Below the pieces are notes generated by a model. The model searched no databases and was not told the DNA's origin. It saw nothing but the letters and a program-made list of their open reading frames with translations. The position numbers and the translations under genes are program-made. This document shows, piece after piece, positions 1 to 9,685 of a DNA stretch of 64,000 bases. The number at the start of each line of letters is the position of its first letter. Position 1 is the first letter of the stretch. The stretch is from Calocera cornea HHB12733 (taxonomy: Eukaryota; Basidiomycota; Dacrymycetes; Dacrymycetales; Dacrymycetaceae), in NCBI GenBank assembly GCA_001632435.1, contig KV423944.1:9540-73539 (forward strand), in the 5' to 3' direction.

Positions 1-1100
1 TAGGTGGGCTTCTCCAAGCAATACCAAGTGATGAGGTCAGGCTCCCTGAGACTGGCCTGTGCCTTCAGCACCTGCTGGGCATCATCCACCTCCTTTGCCT
101 CCGTTCACAACTCCATCAACCCAACCCATTCCTTCACGTCCTCTGGCTCTCTGCTATCCAATAGAGGCACACTATCCAAACCCATCTCCAAGCTACTTGC
201 TGAGAGTGTTGGTGAGGGGGATGGATGATGTTGATCCTGCTTGCAGAGGTGGTAGGGGTGTTCAGGAGGTCAAGAGGGTCATGGCTGCTGTCACTGGTAG
301 GGGACAGAGCAAGGGGTGTTGATGTTGCAAGTGGGGAGATGGGAGGAGCAAAGTAGGAGAGCAGATCCAGAAGTGGTATGGCGTTACTGGAGAGTGTAGG
401 AAAGTTTGCTGCATTGCTGAGACTTCAGATGTTGGAGTACAGAGCAGAGATAACAGTAAAAAAGTGAAAGGACCTTGGCTGAGGACCTCACTGATTGATC
501 CTGCTGCTGGCAGCACTCCAAAGTACTGTGAAGATGGTTCTGTATTGTCAGAGGTCTGAGATACAGTACAAGAGATGGAGGCAGACAAAGGAAAAGGATG
601 GGGAAGACATGAGGGAGATGCAGCAAGAGATAAGGCTGTGAGTCATGTGACTCAAGGTCACATGACCCCAAAGGGGTGGAGCATCATCAAGAGGAATGGA
701 GAGGGCAGGAGGATAGAGAAATAATATAGGGATAGTATGGGAGGAAGGGAAAATAGTGGCAAGCAGGTATAGGAGTCTTACACATGTCTCTGCCAGGGAG
801 GGTGCCCTAGAGTATGCCTGGTTGGAGATCATCCATAGTACCCTCATCCTTGATGGAAACCAGCAGGACCCCCAGGGGAGCTGTCCTGACAGAGCAGGAT
901 CAAAAGTTTGTTTCCAAAGTGAGACTGCACACGTGTCACCCCAAGTGGTAGCAAAGAAGCACCTTGTGGAAGCTATATAATGCAGCTGGAGCTTTGACCC
1001 TGTTTTTCCTTACATCCCTCCTTGTACAGAAATTACAGATGTTCTGGCTCACAAGGACCTTCTGTCGCAGCAGACAGAATCAATGACATTGGCTATGTAT
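1..1100. repeat. CpG-depleted, decayed intergenic stretch (probable old transposon remnant)
   Basis: No intact gene is visible. CpG is very scarce here, while the rest of the window is CpG-rich; TpG and CpA are common. The composition changes abruptly near 1100-1150. On the minus strand an open frame from about 421 down to about 130 reads as a Ser/Pro/Leu-rich protein, but it continues plausibly only after a frame change, then meets a stop near 105-107. That looks like a broken coding region rather than a gene. A TATA-like sequence sits near 972-979. CpG loss through methylation and deamination is typical of silenced transposons in basidiomycetes; calling this one is inference, since I could not recognise a reverse transcriptase or transposase. 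Confidence 0.45.
642..666. repeat. Perfect 10-bp inverted repeat (hairpin)
   Basis: GTCATGTGAC at 642-651 is followed by a 5-nt loop and its exact reverse complement at 657-666. It lies in the CpG-depleted stretch. It could be a palindromic binding site or part of a transposon end; nothing else identifies it. Confidence 0.6.
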
Positions 1101-1689
1101 AGAACAGGATGGGCTGAGAAGGTGAACAGTGTTTCATTGACCCGGAACCAATCTTGCTGGAAGGGAAGATGCTCCGGCTCCAAGGTGCCGAGCGCGGTTT
1201 CATTGACGCGGACCTGAAGGGACCACAAGCAGGACTGATCGGGCCCCAAGAAGATGAGTGGTGTATACTTGACATGGAGCGGAACCTCATTGCAGAGCCA
1301 AAGACACCGGAAGCGAGATTGCTCCACCCCCACAGTGTTGCTGGACGTGGACGCGGGAGCAAGAAATGCCGAAAGCAAACATACTTCCGCATCAAACGTG
1401 GCTGTCGGCAGTGTGCCAAGCGCCGCTGGGTCTGGTGTCCGGCCTGACACATCCCTGGGAGTGGAAGGGTCCCAACCCTTGGTTAGCTTCCATAGCTTAA
1501 GACAAGAAATCAGATTAAGCAGACTCAATATATACTTCCACACCACACACAGAATCTAAACGAAACAAACAGCCTCATCAGTAGCACAAGTTGCACCATT
1601 TTGATTGTAATCAGTATATATCCACTTCATACTATTAATCAATGGTATGGTATCGGCAGGGAGCAAAGCCCTGTGCTGTGAAGAAAATA

Positions 1690-2370
1690 AGCAAGTATTG
1701 AAACGGAGTTGCTTCCGTATGAGGAAGAAAGCAGAGATACATCCGGATACAACGAGGTAGAACGAATTGGCGAGATTCCCTGATGCAGATGGGGATATAA
1801 ACGGAACTCACTAAGTAAGCTATTTGGCTCTGTACGTGCGTCAACAATTAGATACGAGCACGTGGTTTATGTGGCCAGCAATGGGAGGACTTGCGAGCTT
1901 CGTGACAATTGCTCTTTGCTTTGCACTGGAGCGGCATAGCTGCCCGATATACATTCGTTTGCTCCCTATGTCTCATTGCTCCCGTGTCCTGGAGGACGGA
2001 AGCAGAAGTCATTGCGGAAGCAGAGACCTCAGCGGAGGCAACTGCGAAGCTGAAAGCAAGCTACATGGCCGAAGGGCACCAACCGGGAGTAAACGCAAGA
2101 GTGGAAGATTAAGTCCCCAAAGGGCAGAGCAATGACAAACGGAAGCAAACTTTGCAGCGGAAGCAACCCCGTCATCTGGGGAAGTTTGCGAACCTGCAGC
2201 CCGAGATTTCAATAGAGGGGAAGGAGAGACCTCCAAGCAGTAGAGACGAGTGAAAGCAGAGAAAGACCAGCGGAGGCAAAAGCACACCCGAACGGGAGAA
2301 AGGAGACTCCGAGGGGAAGTGGAAGCACCAAAAGGAAGAAGCGAAATGTCACCACGCGGAGGGCAAAAGG
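1690..2370. repeat. Decamer array A (CGGAAGCAAA family)
   Basis: The stretch from about 1996 to 2370 carries repeated plus-strand copies of CGGAAGCA, CGGAGGCA, GGGAGTAAACG and close variants, spaced irregularly by about 10-40 bp. A possible degenerate end-module core (ATAAACGGAACTCACTAA) lies near 1790-1808, and a lone opposite-strand copy (TTGCTTCCG) near 1710. There is no coding sequence. The array lies downstream of the YVC1-like gene, so it does not face a start codon as most others do. Confidence 0.6.
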
Positions 2371-2491
2371 AAGTATATTCCTCTGAGCTGTGCTCTGTAC
2401 ACCAGCTCGTCACCGGGTGGCCTGTCATGCCGTAAGCAAAGCAAATGTTGTTTTCACCTACATGTGCCCAAGGTAGGAAACAAAGGCTGTC

Positions 2492-5400
2492 TCAGCTAGA
2501 GGTCCGGACCACACCTGCTATTTCCAAGAGCAGTTCTTCTAATCTCGACTGCTGCGCTTCCATTCTCTCGAGTCGATCTTTCATGTCTTGATCGACCCAT
2601 GGTGTAGGTTCGTCTTTATCCTCGTTCTCCTGGATGTCTCGCACCGGTTGCGGTTCACGCCAATCATCGTTGGAGCCCTGCGATTCGTCCTCTGAGGCGT
2701 GACGCCGAGGACGTGCCGTACTCGACGAGCGATTGTGCCCGGTAATTTCCTTTCTGGAATGTGCCGGACCTTGCCGCGGGGAAGATGATTTCGGAAGGTT
2801 GACACCTGCGCCCGGCGTGATCATGTCCTCCTCAACAACTGGTTGGAACAAGCGCATGAGAGGGGTGAAGGTTGGCTGCGCGTGATCCGAAAGCAGCTGT
2901 TGCATTACGTTTCTGGATCCTCTGGGAAGTTCAGAATGCCGACGGCGACGGATTGCGGAGTCGACGGACGCTTCGTGCAGTCTGCGGGATTGTGTAGTCT
3001 GCGACAACATCGGCGCTTTACCCCTTGCAGGAGAAGAAGTGTCGCCTGCAGAATCTCGGGGGAGGGCTCCGACGCCTTTGGTAGCCCTCTGCTGTTCATA
3101 CGTCTCCAAGAGGTTGTCGTCACTCGAAGCCTGTTTGCCGTCCGCCGACTGATTGAGTTGATCTTCGATCTCGAAAATAGCATCTATATCTGCAGCGGGG
3201 CCCGCAAATCCCTCAAAGAGACCTGAAGAAAAGGGGTCTCTTAAGTGGGTCATGGAAGAAGAAACAAATTTAACGCACTGAATCTTTTCAGTCGACGAGG
3301 CATGCTTTCAACGACTCGAACTGCTGCATGTGTTGCACGATCAAAAAGCGTCGGAGATTTACGGGATGGTGCAATTTGCCGCTCGTAGAAGGCGATAGCC
3401 AGCAGAATAGGGAAAGAAGTAAGACGGATAGCCGTGACGTTGATCTGCAGTGAAAGGGAAGGGCATCAGCAAGCGTCGACAACACACGTTGTCTATGCAC
3501 CTTGTGAAACCATCTCGGGCTCAAGATGTATGACGCCGGGAACATGATCAAGAACGCTATGAGGTTGAGAGGAGGGAGATACGAGAACAGTGCATCCACT
3601 TTGACTCTGGAGAGAAATGAGACCTGGGTGGTCCGCCAGTATGTGGACGTACCCTTCAACGGTGGTGACTGCTCTTCTGAACAAAGACTCCGCCAATGCG
3701 TCTGCATTGATGGTGGCGAAAGTATTAGACAGAATCTGTGGCCAATGAGTGATCCCTCCAGACGCATGTGTTGTGTTCACATACGGAAACCAACACTACA
3801 TGGATGAATCAATCAGTGGTTGAAAAGGAAAGGCGGTGTGAAGTCTTAACCGGTCAAGAGCAGCGTGTTGCTGAGGCAGGCATATATAACCATCAATATT
3901 GGTCCAAACACCGGGTGGAACGAGGTCGATTTATCGAATCCAGTCGCATCCAGGCCAAACCTGCAACAGTGAGACCGGTCCAAATCGATCCAATGGGACG
4001 TACCATATGTCGAGCATCCACCAAGCGACTTGGCCCGAGGAAAATCTGTTCGTCATCTTTCAGCAGCTGATGTGTCCTTCGGATAAGGTCTTTTACCTTC
4101 CCCTACCCAACGTCCATACTAGCACTCGTCAGCAGCCTGAGACTGTGGGTACACAAGGTGCGTACGAGCGTAGAGAAACCCCCCGAAGCTGTGTAAAGGA
4201 CGTAAACAGGGTGCTCTAATGGAGAAGTTAGGTCAAGCTTACCAGAACGCCGCCAATAGCATGAGCAGTGTGAATTCAAGCAGCATCGAACGAAGCGAAC
4301 TGCACGGGTTTAGACACATGGTCATACAGTCGTTCCCACAGCTTACAGTATCATGAGCTGGAAGCGAGCCCGAACGCGTTGAGTTACGGCATGCCTGATG
4401 CTGATCGAGACTTACGTTATTGGACATGGTAGCAAACGCGAGCCTACGAAGGATGTCAGATTGACTAAGTCAGCACAGTTCGGACCGTTCAGCAACTTTC
4501 CTCGGGAACATGAGGCAGGCTGCGATTGCTAGCAAGTCGATACCGAGACCCTTCGCCCACGCGGAATGGTGCCGTAATCCATGCGTCCTCAAAGCAGCAT
4601 AGAACACGTATACAGTCATGAAGGCGAGGTCAAAAAAGTTCCAAAGCTAGACAGCTTTGTTCATTCCATAGTCGAACCCAGAGAGGATCGAAACATACGT
4701 TGGCAGAGAACACTGGTAAACTTGAGGAGACAGGCGGAAAAACAGCGCACGGTCAGCTTACTTTTGAGTCCATGTTCTTGCATAGCCGCGAGTTTCTCCA
4801 GCGTGAAGCCTATGACGAGCGCGGAAATATGGGTTGAGAATGTGCTCACATAGAGAGCCCAAATGGAGCCATACCAGCTGCATACACCTGACAGAGAAAT
4901 AATCACGAAGATACCTATGAGCGGTACCAGTTGAGCTCACCATGAAGCTAGCCTCATAGATATTCAGAGAGTCGACCTCAGCGCCCTCCAGAGCAATGAT
5001 GAAAAGTATGAACAGGATCACAAAGCTATCACGCATTAGTGATATCTTTAAGTTGCCTAAAACACATGATCTTACTTCATGTATTCCAAAACCGACCGTA
5101 CCGCAGGCACCTTCAACCTGGTTGGTCCTAGGGTTAGCAGATGGCTGGACTACTAAGGCATCATTCGCACCTGTAGTGGTCCAGCAGAGGTGCCTTCCGG
5201 TAATCGTAGAAATATATGGGCCGTCTCTTGTAAGTCTGCGAGAGGTTCAGTATATTGCATCTGGAGGCCGTTGCCAATCGGGGTTATGGCCTCACGTCTG
5301 AGATGATCGCATGAGCGCTTTCTGCTTGATAAACAATCTCACCCCGCCAGATGGCACTGATGACTTTCTGACAGGGGGACGATTTAATGAATCGCTTGGC

Positions 5401-5936
5401 TTGAGAGATGATGGCCAGCTGCGAGATTGGTCAGTGAATCGCAGAACACTGCTCGCTGTAGTTGCTGTTACTTCAATCGCGTTCCCAACCCTGTCTTGGA
5501 GGTCACCCTCGTCCCCGTCTTGCAGTACCGCGGAAACGATCTCTGGGCTTGCTCCACTGAGCAGATCAAAGCTAGTGACCAGCACTGTCGCCAAGTCCAT
5601 AGGATCCACCCATTCGCGAAGTGTTCGAATAGCAAGTAGTTCGCAGAGACTGGCTCGAGAGAAAGAGACAGCACGAGTGGTGAAGTTCTGATCCCGCAAG
5701 AAGTGCACACGGTTGATTAGAAAGCAGAAAGGTACAGACATATTCTTGAGTCGCGTGTACTTATTGGCCAGAGGTCGCACAAGGGAGTAAGTCAAGTCTG
5801 GAGCCAACAGCTGCTCGTACGTCAAGGATGTGTCAAGATAATGACACACGTCCTTTCTGATGGCCATTATCGTCGGGTGTACGGGTGGAGCAGAAAGTAG
5901 GGATGTATGCTCGGATTCGATATCTTGATGAGCCAT
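2492..5936 (-). CDS. YVC1: Yvc1-type vacuolar TRP cation channel
   Basis: Predicted fungal TRP-family calcium-permeable channel of the vacuolar membrane, releasing stored Ca2+ after osmotic or mechanical stress. The start at 5936 (MAHQDIESEHTS) opens a 155-codon exon containing the family motif SRASLCELLAIRTLREW. After a GT-AG intron (donor near 5471) the frame continues with LAIISQAKRFIKSSP, the usual Yvc1 continuation. Downstream exons encode hydrophobic segments, for example near 5036-4940 (RDSFVILFILFIIALEG), 4860-4760 and 3580-3520 (LIAFLIMFPASYIL), then RLTSFPILLAIAFYERQ near 3430. A 56-nt intron precedes the last exon (from about 3210), which ends in an acidic/Ser-rich tail and a short coiled coil (RLERMEAQQSRLEELLLEI), as in TRPGz. 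It is intact and intron-rich, and divergent from MBP1. Family assignment is firm; central exon edges are not resolved. Confidence 0.88.
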
Positions 5937-6021
5937 GGTGGCCTGGGCTGGTCACAGAAACACCAGGATGCAATGAAGCGCGACTCCGTACAAGTGAGAG
6001 CGGCGTTCTCTGGTGGAGCTA

Positions 6022-6265
6022 GTCGCGACGCGTTTTCGTCCGACTTTCGTGACAGACAACCCCCCTCTGCATGAGGAGGCACGGAAGCAACGGTTCCGCG
6101 GCTCCCGCTGTCACGCCAGCTACGGAAGCAAGCCGCTCAGCGGAAGTAACTCACCCACTTAGCGGAAACAATCGGCTACCGGAAGTAATTCTCATAAACG
6201 GAAGCAATGACGGGCAGCGAGCCCCGGAAACAAATAGGCGGAAACACGGAGGAAAGCGGAATTAT
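6022..6265 (-). repeat. Decamer array B with end module, facing YVC1
   Basis: Between 6080 and 6265 there are about nine plus-strand copies of CGGAAGCAA, CGGAAGTAA or CGGAAACAA. At the YVC1-proximal edge (6022-6054) the reverse strand reads GTCACGAAAGTCGG followed by CGCGTCGCG, matching the end module of arrays D and F. The module lies 86 bp from the YVC1 start codon. The strand given is that of the module pointing toward the gene. Confidence 0.6.
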
Positions 6266-6356
6266 AATCCCAAAGCTTAAGCACTCAAGCTTGTTAACGA
6301 CGAAGCCCAAAAGCCCTCTGTCACGCGGGCCTCCCACGTGGCGGGACGACATTGCT

Positions 6357-6376
6357 ACGCGTCCCTGGGGACGCGT
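6357..6376. promoter_or_regulatory. Pair of MCB boxes (ACGCGT) upstream of MBP1
   Basis: ACGCGT occurs at 6357-6362 and 6371-6376, 114-133 bp before the MBP1 start codon. ACGCGT is the MluI cell-cycle box bound by Mbp1-containing MBF. The spacing suggests autoregulation; binding is inferred, not shown. Confidence 0.55.
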
Positions 6377-6489
6377 TCGCTTCGTTGGGAAGCGTTCAGC
6401 ATCCAGCCAAAGTACCTTCCAGCGGCTCAACGATACTATCTGCCATTGCCAAGCCACACACTTGGGCTCAAGCCTCTGCACAGCCAGCC

Positions 6490-9072
6490 ATGGATCCGAA
6501 ATCTATTCGCGTATATTCGTCCGTATATTCTGGTATTCAGGTATGACGGCTCTTCCTCGCAGTGAATGCGAGACTAAGCTGCCCTCAGGTCCTCGAAGCA
6601 ATAGTGAGAGGTATTGCCGTAATGAAAAGGAAGTCAGATGGCTATGTCAATGCTACGCAAATACTGAAGGTGGGTCTGATCATTTCTGCCATATCTGCAG
6701 CAGCCAAAGTTGCGCCCGTTCTAGGTCGCTGGTGTCGAGAAGGGCAAGCGTACGAAGATCCTCGAGAAAGAGTGAGGCTTGTCACTTGCCCTGACGATCG
6801 TTGAGTGACCTTTTGCAGCATCACAAATGGTGAGCACGAGAAGATACAAGGGGGATATGGAAAGTATCAGGGAACTTGGTGAGCACCTCGAGCGTTGAGC
6901 GGCGTGTTCTAGATGTTCACCCATGATCTACCAGGATTCCGCTTGAGAGAGGTCGAGAGCTGGCACATCAATACGGGGTCGCGCATTTGCTGGATCCCGT
7001 ATTTGACGCACTCCCTTCTTCCTCGAGCGAGTCTTTTCCTGGACACCAGCGGCTGTCGGCCTCATCCGCGGCAGCAGCAAGGCAAGCTGCTCGTCAACAA
7101 CCTGTCTCGTTCCAACCCGCCCCCGTTCTGTCGCCTTCAATTGACTATGGAACGCAAGGGCCAGCGTCAGCGCTTGAACTTCTGCAGAAAGGTCGATTGT
7201 CATCCGGTGTCGGTTTGTCTCCCGTGATTTTCGAGGGAGCTTTCCCGGGCGAGAACGATATTTTTGGGCAAGCCTCCTTGAACCGCGCCCCACCTCTCAA
7301 GCGTGGTCGAGCAGCCGAATCAGAACACACTGAAAGGTCTGCGACTTCGTACGTACCTTATCACTCAGATCGGGGGCCCTCTCAGTTATCCAATGGCGAC
7401 GGTCCTCCGCCGACGAAGAGGGCCAGAACAAACACAATGAGTCTCCCTGCGCTCGTCAACGGGACGATCACTCAACCTCCACTGCCAAGTGGAATACCCT
7501 CTGAACCAGGTCCACATCCAGTACTGTTCGAAGAGTTGGAGTTCAGTCTGTCAAACTCCGGCTCCCGGGCGCAGCAGGCCCTGATGGCTATCGACAACGA
7601 CGATTCTGGTCGCCTTCTGGCTGCTCTCACTACACTGCAAGCCGATCACACCCCACGAGTTGGTGGCGATCTAAAGTTGGATGAAGAAGGACATGCTGCT
7701 CTTCACTGGGCGGCTGCTTTGGCACGCCAGAGTATCGTCGATGCGCTTGTCAATGCTGGTGTCGACGTCAAGCAGCGCAACGCTATGGGTGAGACAGCGC
7801 TAATGCGTGCTGTCAAATCGTCCCACAACTACGAACAGCAAACGTTCAGCGCTCTGCTCTCCTCTCTAGAAGAGTCAATCAAGCTCACCGACGACTCTCA
7901 CCGAACTCTCCTACACCACATTGTACAACTAGCTGCAGTCAAAGGCCAAGCGACTGCAGCGAGATATTACATGCAAGTCGTGTTTGAATGGATCGCACGG
8001 CATTGGGGAGGAAATTACCGAGATCTTGTCGACATGCAGGATGTTAACGGCGACACGGCGTTGAATGTTGCAGCCAGAATCGGTTCGCGCGCACTGGTTC
8101 GAATGCTCTTGGATGTGGGGGCAAATCGTACGATTCCGAACAAACTCGGCCTCCGGCCAGGCGATTTCGGGGTCGAAGAAGACGTGCGTTCTGATCCAGT
8201 ACCCTTTGAGGCCCGTGTTGATGGACATTCTGTCTTTAGACTCTCCAGCACAACCCAATCGAGGATGCATTTTCATCGCTCAGAGCGAACAAGTCGGCGC
8301 CACTCCAGCGAAGTTCGAATATCGTCTCAGGTACTTCGTTTGTACAGTATGGTGCTGATCCCATCTGAATTTAGCCCAACAGGAATCACCGCAAAGATCG
8401 AGGCTCTCACGTCGGACTTTGCTTCTGAATTGGAAGCCAAGCAGAACGCGATCGCCATGAACCAAGTTCACTTGCGAGCTGCCACACGGCAGCTTGCAGA
8501 ACAGAGACGACAGATACAGACGTGGAAGACCAAGTGCGAAGAGCTCGACCAGGCCAAGCAGCGGGTCAAGAACGTGCAGCGAGCCCTGGCCCAGGAAGAC
8601 CAGTTTGAATGGACTGGCAGAACTGAAGCGGACGGACATCCGTCCAAGGAGAGTGCTGGTCTAGCATTTGCGCATCGCGGAGGCGCTCGTTCCCTTTCTG
8701 CAACAGGAGGCGGAGTTGAAATCTCGTTCGAACTCGGGCCAGATCCCCCACAGCCGGTGGGCGAGAGCTCCGCCACATTAATCAAGCTTCGAAGAATGAA
8801 AGCGTGGTCAGCAAGGGTCGAGCAGATTTTGGTTGAGCGCATGGAGAGGCTACAAGGTGCCGGCACGGAGAAGGAGGTACAATGCAAGAGAATAGTGTCC
8901 CTATGCACGAAAGTCCCCGTTGATGAGGTGGAACGTGTAAGTGAGGGCAACTGTGCGAAACAATTGATGCTGACGAAGGCGACAGATGCTGGAGCCTCTC
9001 CTGAATGCGGTAGAAAGCGACAGCGATAACCTGGATTTAGAACGAGTGTCTGGATTCTTGGCGAAGGTTTGA
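6490..9072 (+). CDS. MBP1: Mbp1/Swi4-type APSES transcription factor (MBF DNA-binding subunit)
   Basis: Nuclear factor controlling G1/S genes, acting with a Swi6-like partner. I splice eight exons: 6490-6540, 6589-6669, 6725-6771, 6819-6878, 6935-8183, 8240-8330, 8383-8936 and 8986-9072, giving 739 residues. The first four and the start of the fifth encode the KilA-N/APSES domain: RGIAVMKRKSDGYVNATQIL, then VAGVEKGKRTKILEKE, then GGYGKYQGTWIPL. The middle holds ankyrin repeats (GHAALHWAAALARQSIVDAL, GDTALNVAARIGSRALVRML). A coiled coil follows (near 8400-8600). The C-terminus ends MLEPLLNAVESDSDNLDLE, the Swi6-interaction type tail. The unspliced frame reads past the last donor and would give a false C-terminus. 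Upstream lie two MCB boxes. It is convergent with BYE1. Confidence 0.93.
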
Positions 9073-9685
9073 TCTTTTCCCGCCTCCCTACGCCATTTAT
9101 GAATCATAGTTGTCGCAGGTCCGAAATGGGAATATCTGACAGGGACGACATTGGCCCGCGGGTCGGGTGAATCGGTAACATGGGTGGTTTCGGATGGCTG
9201 AAAGAAAAACAAGTAGAGGGCGTGGACGCCAGATATCCACACATGCATTGCACTCACTCATCTTCATCCCCATTTCATTTCGCGGAAGTGGCATTCTCTC
9301 CTCGTTGGTGAGGGAGTAGAGAAGAGAGCTGTCCGAAGGAGAGCGGGACAGCCTTCAGGGTGCTGTTCACTGAACTTGGCAAAGTCGAATCATGACGTTT
9401 TCGAATTCAATCTAAGAGCGACTATTCATGCTGTGTGTGGACAAGCTGCCTGTAGCAGTCGTCTGACGATGAGGCATGTTCCCGATTGACATTGGATGTG
9501 CCGGGTTACGAGTCGTGGACGGTGAAGCACTGGCAGCATTGACCACAGCGTCATCGTTTTGTTGATTGGAACTTCAGCAATCTTCACAGATAGATCGCAA
9601 TGTGCTGAAACACGATGGCAGCTGGCAGAAGCGCGGGAGTCGTGGAGGATTATGGCGTAGCCTTCGTAAAAAGGAAGAGGGAACC
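9073..9685. other. Convergent 3' intergenic space between MBP1 and BYE1
   Basis: 613 bp between two facing stop codons. Short open frames on both strands lack homology features I recognise. I see no repeat or RNA gene. Confidence 0.5.

Larger units (their letters stand above)
5937..6489. promoter_or_regulatory. Divergent YVC1/MBP1 promoter region
   Basis: This 553-bp gap separates two genes transcribed away from each other. Its YVC1 side carries a repeat module and decamer array (6022-6265). Its MBP1 side carries two ACGCGT boxes. No other gene is seen. Confidence 0.7.

Noticed and set aside
1049..1546. A 165-codon minus-strand frame and overlapping plus-strand frames
   Set aside because: No recognisable domain; all three strands/frames compete and none shows a convincing coding pattern. 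The short direct repeat of GTTTCATTGAC within it is too weak to interpret.
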